Part shown: in pieces, positions 26,177 through 33,546 of the stretch
How positions within the stretch are numbered: position 1 is the first letter of the stretch
Layout of the letters: every line of letters begins with the position of its first letter
NCBI RefSeq assembly: GCF_000974425.1
Contig: NZ_CP010429.1
Span: forward strand, 2,604,001-2,668,000
DNA from: Spirosoma radiotolerans
GTDB taxonomy: Bacteria; Bacteroidota; Bacteroidia; Cytophagales; Spirosomataceae
DNA length: 64,000 bases
Reading direction: 5' to 3'
The notes under the pieces: generated by a model
Databases searched by the model: none
What the model saw: the letters and a program-made list of their open reading frames with translations, nothing else
Told to the model about the DNA's origin: nothing
Program-made: the position numbers and the translations under genes

Positions 26177-27148
26177 ATGCAGTTAGTAATTGATTCCTCA
26201 GGACCGGTCGGACGGATTGATGTGCTGTCGGAAGATGGACACTCAACCAGCGCCGACTATATAGAGATGGCGTTCCCCCCTTCTTTGGGGACGGGTACCA
26301 TCCAGCGGTTTACGCTTAGCCCGCTACTATTTGTTATGTTGCACCGCTACACCCTCAGCCGGGACGTTGAGTTGCGCCGTCGGGCCGAACCTGGCGATCA
26401 GTCGATGATTATATTTAGTTTTCGCAATATGGTACGCCCGGCTACCCCGTCCGCCCACCCGTCGTCCATCCGAATGCTCCCGGCGGTGCAAGTGAGTTCG
26501 AGTGATATGGACTTAGCTGTCTCTTTCCCCACCGGTACGCTCATTCGCACGATTATCGTTGGCATCAACGCAGCCCTGCTAGGGCAACTCATGGGGCAAC
26601 AAACCCAAAAGCCGCTGGTTCAAACCCTGCTGAGTAGTCGTCAATCGTACCTCTACGAAGAAATCGGGTCACTGGTCGTTCAGCAGGTGGCGGCCGACAT
26701 GTTGGCCCACCACTCGACCGACCCGCTGTTATCCTTTTACTTAACCGTGAAAGGGCAGGAGTTGGTCTATCAGTTCATGAGCGATTTACTGAAGCGCGAG
26801 ACTAAAGCGGTCTATCCGCTACGGGACGATGATGGCAAGACACTCTTTGTCGTGCGGGACCAGTTGGTACAGGATCTAAGTCGGGCTCCGAGCATGCCCC
26901 ATCTGGCCTCGGTAGCGGGGATGAGCGAAAGCAAACTCCGTCGGTTATTTCGGCAGGTTTTCGGCATGAGCCTCTATGATTACTACCAGACGGTACGCAT
27001 GCACGAAGCGGCCCGACTGTTGCGGGAAGCTAAACTATCCGTGTCGGAAACGGGCTATCAGTTGGGCTTTGCCAACCTGAGTCATTTTACTCGTGTCTTT
27101 AAGCAGCATCTGGGTCAAAAGCCAAAACAGTATGCAAAATCAATGTAG
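26177..27148 (+). CDS. AraC-family transcriptional regulator
   Basis: 323 residues. The C-terminal 100 residues hold the double helix-turn-helix: APSMPHLASVAGMSESKLRR and the second helix SVSETGYQLGFANLSHFTRV with the family end FKQHLGQKPKQYA. The N-terminal 200 residues are a beta-rich effector region with no recognised ligand. Distance and divergence (121 nt) suggest that it controls the DUF1772 and DUF2141 genes. Confidence 0.93.
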   Translation: MQLVIDSSGPVGRIDVLSEDGHSTSADYIEMAFPPSLGTGTIQRFTLSPLLFVMLHRYTLSRDVELRRRAEPGDQSMIIFSFRNMVRPATPSAHPSSIRMLPAVQVSSSDMDLAVSFPTGTLIRTIIVGINAALLGQLMGQQTQKPLVQTLLSSRQSYLYEEIGSLVVQQVAADMLAHHSTDPLLSFYLTVKGQELVYQFMSDLLKRETKAVYPLRDDDGKTLFVVRDQLVQDLSRAPSMPHLASVAGMSESKLRRLFRQVFGMSLYDYYQTVRMHEAARLLREAKLSVSETGYQLGFANLSHFTRVFKQHLGQKPKQYAKSM

Positions 27149-27294
27149 TGGCTGTGGGCGGCTATTGGTCATTGTGGTGGAGTGGTAGCGAAGCCGCCGG
27201 GCAATTCCAGACAGTAGCTATCCTATTCGCTATTGGTAGGCCACTGCCGGATGACCTGAGTAATCGTTTGTTCCCTTATTCCCACAAAACGCTC

Positions 27295-27332
27295 GTAGCT
27301 TTATACATAGGTAGAACTATATATAAAGCTAC
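27295..27332. terminator. 11-bp hairpin between convergent genes
   Basis: GTAGCTTTATA (27295-27305) pairs with 27322-27332. It lies in the 220-nt spacer between the AraC gene and the hydrolase gene; the rest of the spacer shows nothing clear. Confidence 0.4.
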
Positions 27333-27368
27333 TAACCACATTTCGTGTGCAGATCGATAAACGGCGAT

Positions 27369-28115
27369 TTATTTCAGGACCTCTTCCAATTTCTTTACCA
27401 ATTGTTCAGGCTGTTCCCGCATGGCATAATGTCCGCCTTCCAGCGATGCGATTTGCCAGTGCCGTTGGCGCGCTTTGACTAAGCCCATTTGGTCGTTGGC
27501 GGCTTGGCTTTGCCCATTCTTAGTCATCACAATAAACGTGGTAGGGATGGTCTTAACCAACGGATTACGAAGGGATAACGGCTCGGTAAATGTTTTCAAT
27601 GACTGAGCTACATCCATAGGTGGAATCGATCTGACCGGCCCAAATGGATACTCCATAAAGCCATCCTTTACGTGAGATGCCATGAGGCTATTCCATAAAT
27701 CACCGCAAACCATCTGAGCGCTCTCCCCATCATTGGGCACCATGGCATCCAAATAAATCAGCTTACTGATTCGATCGGGCAGTTGCTCCGCCACGCCAGA
27801 GATGACCATGCCCCCAAAGCTGTGTCCGACTAAAATGACGTTGTGTAAGTCTTCAAACTTAATCACGTTGACAATGTCGCTAATGAAGGTAGTCAAATTG
27901 ATGGTTGGGTTCGCTAGATGCACGCGCTCCCCCAGACCGGTCAAGGTAGGCCGGTATACCTTATCGCCCTTGGCTCGTAGAATAGTTTCGACTTGGGCAT
28001 AATCCCAGCCACCCGACCAAGCTCCGTGTACCAACAGAAACGTTCTAGGCTGATGCGTTTGGGCAAAGCAAGTTATAGAAGCCATGAAGGCGAGAATCAA
28101 CACTAGTTTGTTCAT
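27369..28115 (-). CDS. Secreted alpha/beta hydrolase
   Basis: 248 residues. Signal peptide MNKLVLILAFMASITCFAQ, oxyanion loop LVHGAWSGGWDYA, nucleophile Ser99 in VGHSFGGMV, and catalytic His229 in GGHYAM. The pattern LLVHGAWSGGWDY...GERVHLANP fits the plant methyl-esterase/hydroxynitrile-lyase-like branch, often annotated as salicylate or methyl-ester esterase; substrate is unknown. It is divergent from the HxlR gene across a spacer with clear operators, so HxlR probably controls it. Confidence 0.9.
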   Translation of the reverse strand: MNKLVLILAFMASITCFAQTHQPRTFLLVHGAWSGGWDYAQVETILRAKGDKVYRPTLTGLGERVHLANPTINLTTFISDIVNVIKFEDLHNVILVGHSFGGMVISGVAEQLPDRISKLIYLDAMVPNDGESAQMVCGDLWNSLMASHVKDGFMEYPFGPVRSIPPMDVAQSLKTFTEPLSLRNPLVKTIPTTFIVMTKNGQSQAANDQMGLVKARQRHWQIASLEGGHYAMREQPEQLVKKLEEVLK

Positions 28116-28179
28116 AATTATTTAGCTGATGGTTAGCAACTGAACAAATTTCGTCAACTTCACTTTCGAAAAGGTAGCC

Positions 28180-28213
28180 GTTACCTACAAGTAACTAGTT
28201 ACCTGCGCGTAAC
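28180..28213. promoter_or_regulatory. Tandem operators between hydrolase and HxlR genes
   Basis: Two copies of GTTAC-N6-GTAAC (28180-28195 and 28198-28213) separated by TA. They lie 20 nt before the hxlR-type ATG and 65 nt before the hydrolase start, as expected for autoregulation and control of the divergent gene. Confidence 0.7.
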
Positions 28214-28232
28214 CAGTAATCAAGATAATCAG

Positions 28233-28577
28233 ATGGAATCTTCAGAACCGGCTTGCCAGTATGAACTGCTGGCGGCCCGCGATGCGCTGGAAGTGATTCA
28301 GGGCAAATGGCGCATTCCCATTGTCATTTCCTTAACCTATGGAACAAAACGGTTTGGGGAGATTCAGCGTGATATTGGGGACATCTCGCCGAAGATGTTA
28401 TCTCAAGAGTTGAAAGCGCTGGAAGCCAACCAGCTTATCACACGTAAGCTGTTGGCAGATAGTATGCCTGTTTCGGTCGAATACTCACTGACGCCCTTAG
28501 GCCTGTCGTTGAAGAGTCTGTTAGTCGAGCTACGGGTTTGGGGCCGGCACTTTCGCACCGAGATGATTCATCGTTAA
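28233..28577 (+). CDS. HxlR-family transcriptional regulator
   Basis: 114 residues, single winged-helix domain of the HxlR type: CQYELLAARDALEVIQGKWR, RFGEIQRDIGDISPKMLSQE and the wing VEYSLTPLGLSL. Cys8 sits at the usual conserved position for thiol or electrophile sensing. The regulators act as dimers, often repressing a divergent gene in response to aldehydes or quinones. Operators at 28180-28213 support this. Confidence 0.93.
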   Translation: MESSEPACQYELLAARDALEVIQGKWRIPIVISLTYGTKRFGEIQRDIGDISPKMLSQELKALEANQLITRKLLADSMPVSVEYSLTPLGLSLKSLLVELRVWGRHFRTEMIHR

Positions 28578-28870
28578 GCGGTTGCCCTCCTCACAAAAAC
28601 AAGTAGTTGTTCAGCACCAGACGCCGATTCATTTGAGAGTGGGAGTGGCCAGCCCGTGCTCATTCTATAGTATTTAACTGATGTATCCGCCTGTAACGCG
28701 CCTAAAATTGAGACCAGGGGATGGCTATCAATCGCTGATTGGGTAAATCAAGTCCATTAAGGACTAACTTAGAATAAGGGCTTGGTCAGATCGTGCCGAT
28801 CCTGGTTGATAATAGTACTGGTTACTTTAGCGCTAAGCACCCAGCAAAGTAGCCATAAACCTCCCTTCTA

Positions 28871-29467
28871 TTATTTCATTTTAGCTGCTAACCAATGCTT
28901 AGCCAAGGTGGCCTCCACCGGTTGTAACAGATGAATACCCAACTCAATTTGATTTTCAGCTAGTCCCCCAAAACATAGCTGGTTCACCTCGTTCAATTTC
29001 TGGTAGCAAGCTTCTAGTTGGCTTTGCCCTTGGCTAGTGATCGTTAGCCGTTTGGTCCGCTTATCATGCACATCACCTTGTTCCAGGATTAGCCCCGACT
29101 TCTTGAGCCGGTCAAGAATCAGTAAGCCGGATGATAACTCATTGAAGTGAGCCGAGATGACATCGGTCTTCTTGGGATTGGTCATGTACGCTACCGAACT
29201 GAGATACAAAAACTCATCGAAGCTGTTAAGGCCGCATTCTTTAAAAGCAGCCAGGGCATGAAGTGTATGCAATTTGGAAACCCGGCCAATTAATTTAATC
29301 AGCAAGCTAGCCTTATCAGGAGGGGCAGGGGATTGCCAGAAGGAAGCTAAACTGCTTTCGGGCTGCTGACTCGCTAAGTAAGTTTGGCAAAACTGCGCTA
29401 AATCCGCTTTAGGGTTTTCTTGTTCATAGCTCGCCCAAAGATTGAGTAGTTCAACAGCTTTATTCAT
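28871..29467 (-). CDS. MarR-family transcriptional regulator
   Basis: 198 residues from ATG 29467 (a start three codons upstream is possible). The winged helix spans about 75-170: DEFLYLSSVAYMTNPKKTDV, SAHFNELSSGLLILDRLKKSG, and wing QGDVHDKRTKRLTITSQGQ. It has an additional helical N-terminus of about 60 residues. The gene is divergent from the glyoxalase-like gene and shares an operator region. A 293-nt spacer without evident content separates its end from the HxlR gene. Confidence 0.9.
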   Translation of the reverse strand: MNKAVELLNLWASYEQENPKADLAQFCQTYLASQQPESSLASFWQSPAPPDKASLLIKLIGRVSKLHTLHALAAFKECGLNSFDEFLYLSSVAYMTNPKKTDVISAHFNELSSGLLILDRLKKSGLILEQGDVHDKRTKRLTITSQGQSQLEACYQKLNEVNQLCFGGLAENQIELGIHLLQPVEATLAKHWLAAKMK

Positions 29468-29471
29468 ATAG

Positions 29472-29558
29472 ATCATCTTTGATGTAAAACTAAAGCATCA
29501 TCCAGGTGTTAAATAATCATTTATGATGTATATTCGCACAATAAAAATCATAAATGAT
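29472..29558. promoter_or_regulatory. Three operator-like palindromes for the MarR regulator
   Basis: ATCATCTTTGAT (29472-29483), ATCATTTATGAT (29516-29527) and ATCATAAATGAT (29547-29558) lie between the MarR and glyoxalase-like starts. The last ends 7 nt before ATG 29565. Confidence 0.7.
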
Positions 29559-29564
29559 GTAATT

Positions 29565-29930
29565 ATGCAAGCACAACAAGTTAACGGATTGACAGGGGTG
29601 ATCATGTCCTCACCTGAACCAGAGCGGTTAGCAACATTTTATCGGGACATATTAGGTATTCCGCTAGCGTTGAATCGCCATGGCAATACGCCTGAACATT
29701 GGGAATGTGACTACAAGGGAATTCATTATGCGGTGCTCAAACAAAAGGTGCTTACGCAAGCGAACGTTAATACGGTCCTGTCCTTTGCGGTAGATGACAT
29801 TGAGCGCTTTGTGCGGACTCACAACATTTCATTAATTCATCCGATTATGGATTTAGGGGATGGGGCTTCTATTGCCAGTTTTAAGGATCCTGATGGCAAC
29901 ATCCTGCGCTTTTGGATGACGAAAAATTAA
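29565..29930 (+). CDS. VOC/glyoxalase-superfamily protein
   Basis: 121 residues from ATG 29565; upstream in-frame ATGs lie within the operator palindromes and are unlikely. Single VOC fold in two beta-alpha-beta-beta-beta modules: TGVIMSSPEPERLATFYRDI, then FKDPDGNILRFWM as the conserved end with a metal-site Glu replaced by Arg-Phe. Such proteins include glyoxalase, dioxygenase and antibiotic-binding forms. Function here is open; MarR control suggests a role against a toxic compound. The stop codon lies in a long hairpin. Confidence 0.88.
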   Translation: MQAQQVNGLTGVIMSSPEPERLATFYRDILGIPLALNRHGNTPEHWECDYKGIHYAVLKQKVLTQANVNTVLSFAVDDIERFVRTHNISLIHPIMDLGDGASIASFKDPDGNILRFWMTKN

Positions 29931-29991
29931 TGAGCCTGTAGCGCGTACAGATGACGCTGCTCAGTTATCTGTACGCGCTACAGGCTCATTA
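29928..29991. terminator. 28-bp hairpin that includes the glyoxalase-like stop codon
   Basis: 29928-29955 pairs with 29964-29991 throughout (one G.U) with an 8-nt loop. It begins with the TAA stop. No long T-run follows, so it may work together with the next hairpin. Confidence 0.6.
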
Positions 29992-30018
29992 TATAAATTG
30001 GTTACTAACTCTCAAAAT

Positions 30019-30064
30019 AGGCTCGTGCATGAAACGAATTAATATTCATGCACGAGCCTTTTAT
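30019..30064. terminator. 15-bp intrinsic terminator
   Basis: AGGCTCGTGCATGAA (30019-30033) pairs with 30045-30059, followed by TTTT and preceded by AAAA, so it can stop transcripts from both sides. Confidence 0.8.
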
Positions 30065-30091
30065 GGCAGTTGATGAACTAATGAATTCTGA

Positions 30092-30937
30092 TCAGCGTGA
30101 ACCATAAAATAACTCTAACCCCTTGAGAAAGCTTAGTTGCCCGGTATCCATGTGCCCAAGCTGGTTATAAACCACACCAAGTAGGCTAACCTTATTGGTC
30201 TGCCGAAGCGAGGCCAGCAAAGCTGTAGTGGGCTCAACGTCCCACTGCCGATTTTCCTGGCCGCCGACAGTTACAACCAGTCGTACTGAGTCGGACGTAT
30301 TGACCCTGCCTAGCTGGCTAGGTAACTGGTTCAAATAGAAATTATGATACCATACAGCCGGACTGGCGGCTACGAAGTTTTGAAAAACGTGGGTCCTGCT
30401 TTTGGCTTGGCTAAGTAATGTATACAAGGCAAAGTAGCCCCCAAATGAATGACCAAGTAGTGTTCTGTTTTGAGCCAGCGTTCGGTAAGTAGCGTCAATC
30501 AAAGGCAATAACTCTTGGCCCAGAAATTGGCGAAATTGCTCACCGCCACCGGGCGCTTTCAACTCATCAGCGGGTAAAGCCGAAGGATATAAATAGTCCC
30601 GTACCCGAAGGGAATCCATCGCGTCGAACGATTTATAGCCAACCCCCACTAAGACAAGTGGAGGTAGTAATCCCGCTTTTTCATACTGATGGATACTCGC
30701 GGCCAGCATAGGGAAGTGAAAATTGCCATCCAGGACCACGACCACTGGGAAATGTTTGGTTGTGCTGTCGCTGTATTCTAAAGGGAGTTGAGTCTGCACA
30801 TATAGCGAATCATGGATGGTTTTTGAATACATTACCTGAAGGGGTGAATTGGCAGGCGGCTGGTTATTGGCCTTATCCCTCGGTTGGCAGCCAAGCAAAG
30901 TAAAGCCGAACAGAGCGAGTGTTGGTATCAGATGCAT
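30092..30937 (-). CDS. Lipoprotein esterase of the Fes/IroE alpha/beta-hydrolase type
   Basis: 281 residues from ATG 30937 (another ATG four codons earlier). Lipobox FTLLGCQPRDK. The putative-esterase (PF00756) signs are FPVVVVLDGNFHF, the nucleophile LLGHSFGGYFALY, and a late His in NQLGHMDTGQ. These enzymes cleave siderophore esters or other acyl esters; with a lipid anchor it would act in the periplasm or at the surface. No siderophore receptor is adjacent. A 437-nt spacer lies upstream. Confidence 0.88.
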   Translation of the reverse strand: MHLIPTLALFGFTLLGCQPRDKANNQPPANSPLQVMYSKTIHDSLYVQTQLPLEYSDSTTKHFPVVVVLDGNFHFPMLAASIHQYEKAGLLPPLVLVGVGYKSFDAMDSLRVRDYLYPSALPADELKAPGGGEQFRQFLGQELLPLIDATYRTLAQNRTLLGHSFGGYFALYTLLSQAKSRTHVFQNFVAASPAVWYHNFYLNQLPSQLGRVNTSDSVRLVVTVGGQENRQWDVEPTTALLASLRQTNKVSLLGVVYNQLGHMDTGQLSFLKGLELFYGSR

Positions 30938-30949
30938 ACGGTTGATCAA

Positions 30950-31386
30950 TAGGGAAGTACTCTACTGAGCATTGAGGGAGTAGCCAACCGGTGGATAGGG
31001 TTGCTTGTGGCTAACCGGTTTAAGTTAATTTAACGTATGTCTATTCTGCTTGAGCAGCATGTAAAGTAGTTGGTGGGCAGATCAGAAGAACATTCTCGCA
31101 AAGACGCTACTTTGGTGAGACATGGGTAAAAGAACGACCGTTAGGATTTTCTTGTCTTAGTTTTTCCTACTGTTAGTAGGAAAACTTTACCCATCTGTAA
31201 TAGCCGCTCCTAAGGGGCATCCCCAGTAGGGCTGTCGTTAGCCAAGTATAAAGTAGAATTCGTTCTGCAAGAACAGTTTATACCTTCTCCAACTCGTGCA
31301 ACTTGCGACTAAAATTACCTTTCCCTAAAAGGATGGCTACCCGCATCGGTTAGCGATGTACATTAACTACCCTTTCGACCAAGACC
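30950..31386. other. Intergenic spacer with a small hairpin
   Basis: 437 nt between divergent genes. A 9-bp hairpin (TTTTCCTAC at 31162-31170 with 31176-31184) is the only clear structure. No coding pattern or consensus promoter was recognised. Confidence 0.4.
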
Positions 31387-31914
31387 ATGAAGCCCGTGTT
31401 AGCCTTTATCTGCTTGCTGTTCAGCCTAACCGCCAATAGACAATCCATCGAAGAGCGGTTAAAAGCAAAGGTACGCCAGTTGGAAGCCGATCAGCTCCGG
31501 CAAGCGAATCAACCCGTGACCAACCTTCAGTTCGTCTCCTTCCGCTACAGCCTGATTCCCCTTAAAAACTGGTGGAAACGGCTTTATGATACCCAGGTGG
31601 ACTTCCGCATTCAAATGAGGCTGTTAACCCATGAAACCTATGGCCAGTTGCGCCAACAGGATCAGCTAAAAGGAACCCACCAAGCGGATTCGCTGGCGGC
31701 TATGATCGGCCAACAAGAGCAAGCCAAACAGACTGATATCTCCAAGGAAGAGGCTTATTTTAAAACCAAGTATGAAAGGGCCGATCCAGGGCAACAGATT
31801 TACGAAACGCTTTCTCAGTTGAGTTATCAGCAGGCTGGCCAGCCCCGCCAGTCCCAACCGGTGAGGCACGCCTTTTATCCAACCGACTTGTCTGAGGTAG
31901 AGTCGTTTAAATAG
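31387..31914 (+). CDS. Hypothetical protein with N-terminal hydrophobic segment
   Basis: 175 residues. A short hydrophobic N-terminus (MKPVLAFICLLFSLTANRQ) may be a signal peptide. The rest is charged and helical, Gln- and Lys-rich (IEERLKAKVRQLEADQLRQA; SKEEAYFKTKYERADPGQQ), with a central WWKRLYDTQVDF. No family recognised. It precedes the efflux operon by 187 nt in the same direction; functional linkage is not evident. Confidence 0.55.
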   Translation: MKPVLAFICLLFSLTANRQSIEERLKAKVRQLEADQLRQANQPVTNLQFVSFRYSLIPLKNWWKRLYDTQVDFRIQMRLLTHETYGQLRQQDQLKGTHQADSLAAMIGQQEQAKQTDISKEEAYFKTKYERADPGQQIYETLSQLSYQQAGQPRQSQPVRHAFYPTDLSEVESFK

Positions 31915-32024
31915 GGCTATGTTTAGCCTGGGCATGTGCCTTTGTGAGGGGTAGAAAATCACCTCCTGATGCTCTGCCCATCGGCGCGGCTGTTGTCACT
32001 ACAGTAGCTGCGGATTGATCCGTT

Positions 32025-32079
32025 CTAATAGGAACTAATTTGGCTCTAATCTGGCTCTAATATCCATCCCGTAGCTTTG
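32025..32079 (+). promoter_or_regulatory. Efflux operon promoter with four phased CTAAT repeats
   Basis: TAGCTTTG at 32072-32079 is a perfect -7 element. Upstream, CTAAT occurs at 32025, 32035, 32046 and 32057, that is every 10-11 nt, the last two within a direct repeat of TGGCTCTAAT. No good -33 TTG is found at the right distance, so an activator may bind the repeats. Confidence 0.6.
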
Positions 32080-32101
32080 GCCTATTCATCGAAACAGGCT
32101 C

Positions 32102-33541
32102 ATGCGTAGCGGAAATAAACGATATTATTGGCTTCTGTCTTTTCTGGCCAGTTGCTGGATCGGCCAGAGCTGGGCGCAACCGGGAAACCTGCCGGTGACG
32201 CCAACAAACTCACTCACTTTACCCAAAGCGCTGGAACTGGCCCGGACCAACTACCCAGGCCTTCGGGGAAAACTAGCCACCATTCGAGCCACTGAAGCCG
32301 ATGTGCAGGCCCTAAACATGTCGCTGTTGCCTCAGGCGGGTATTCAGGCGCAGACGCTCAATGCAACTTCTAATCAGGTACGTGGTGCTTATGTTTCCAA
32401 CGGGGGCTTGTTGCTGCCCGTTTCCGGCGTACGCACCGACGGGTTTAATATGAACCCTGCCTGGACCAGTGCCGCGTCGATGGTCGTCGATTGGGAAGCC
32501 GTCACGTTTGGGCGTCGGCAAGCTCGACGCGATCAGGCCCGGCTGGCCGTGGAGCAGGCGCAGGCCGACTACGAAGGAGAGCTATTTACTCATCAGGTGC
32601 GGGTGTGCGATGCGTATTTGCTGGCGCTCAATGCGCAAAAATCGGTAGCGTTGCAACGGACGAATCTCCTGCGAGCGCAGCAACTCCAGCGCATCATTCG
32701 CGCCAGCACCGAAGGTGGGCTCCGGCCGGGTATTGATAGTGCCGTAGCCAATACGGAAGTGGCCCGTGCTCAATTGCAGGTACTGGAAAGCCAGCAACTG
32801 GCTCAACAGCAAGTACTTCGACTGACCGAATTGATTGGCCAACCGAACCCGGCTGTGCGGCTCGACACGATGGTTTTTTATAACCAGCTGCCTCAGTTAC
32901 CGCTTTCCCCCGGCAGCAATCCCGCGCTGCATCCGCAGTTACGAGTTTATCAAAAAAGTATCGAGGTAGGCAGAGCGGGCGAAACGTTGCTGAAAGCGTC
33001 GGCCTTACCGTCTGTTTCGTTGCTTGGATCAGTACAGGGGCGCGGCTCGGGCATCAGCGAGCAGGCCCAGTCCGATGGTACGTTCCGTATCGATCCGTCG
33101 CTGGGCGCTGGCCTGCCGCTGCGTTCGTTCAACTACATCGCGGGCGTTACGGCCATCTGGCGCCCAACTGATTTATGGCGAACAAAATATGCCCTGTCGG
33201 CCCAGCGCGAACGGATCAATGCCAGTCAGCAGGCGTATGACCAGCAGGCACTCGGCCTTCAGGCTGCGGGCCAGAATGCGGCATTGCAGCTCCAGTTGGC
33301 TCAGGCCCGTGCCCAGCAGGCTCCGCTCCAACTGGATGCGGCCCAGCAGGCCTACATCCAGGCGCAGGCCCGCTACGAATCGGGGCTGGACAACATTCAG
33401 GCGCTCACCCAAACCAGTGCGCTACTGAATCGGGCGGAAGTCGATCAGGCACTGGTCACCAGCAGCGTCTGGCGCGCTCTGCTGCTCCGAGCCGCTACCA
33501 TTGGCGATCTGGATTCATTCTTCCAACAACTTCCCCGCTAA
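32102..33541 (+). CDS. TolC-family outer-membrane efflux channel
   Basis: 479 residues. Signal peptide MRSGNKRYYWLLSFLASCWIGQSWAQ (given here in full as residues 1-26 by position). Two outer-membrane efflux repeats with long coiled coils: SLTLPKALELARTNYPGLRG opens the first, ALGLQAAGQNAALQLQLAQA and QARYESGLDNIQALTQT the second. It forms the outer-membrane exit duct. Genes follow in the order channel, pump, adaptor with 5- and 16-nt spacers, so this is the first gene of a three-gene operon. Confidence 0.93.
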   Translation: MRSGNKRYYWLLSFLASCWIGQSWAQPGNLPVTPTNSLTLPKALELARTNYPGLRGKLATIRATEADVQALNMSLLPQAGIQAQTLNATSNQVRGAYVSNGGLLLPVSGVRTDGFNMNPAWTSAASMVVDWEAVTFGRRQARRDQARLAVEQAQADYEGELFTHQVRVCDAYLLALNAQKSVALQRTNLLRAQQLQRIIRASTEGGLRPGIDSAVANTEVARAQLQVLESQQLAQQQVLRLTELIGQPNPAVRLDTMVFYNQLPQLPLSPGSNPALHPQLRVYQKSIEVGRAGETLLKASALPSVSLLGSVQGRGSGISEQAQSDGTFRIDPSLGAGLPLRSFNYIAGVTAIWRPTDLWRTKYALSAQRERINASQQAYDQQALGLQAAGQNAALQLQLAQARAQQAPLQLDAAQQAYIQAQARYESGLDNIQALTQTSALLNRAEVDQALVTSSVWRALLLRAATIGDLDSFFQQLPR

Positions 33542-33546
33542 TTCTC

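Noticed and set aside
27148..27360. Plus-strand frame of 70 codons after the AraC gene
   Set aside because: Starts at the last base of the AraC gene and crosses the hairpin at 27295-27332; composition is not protein-like.
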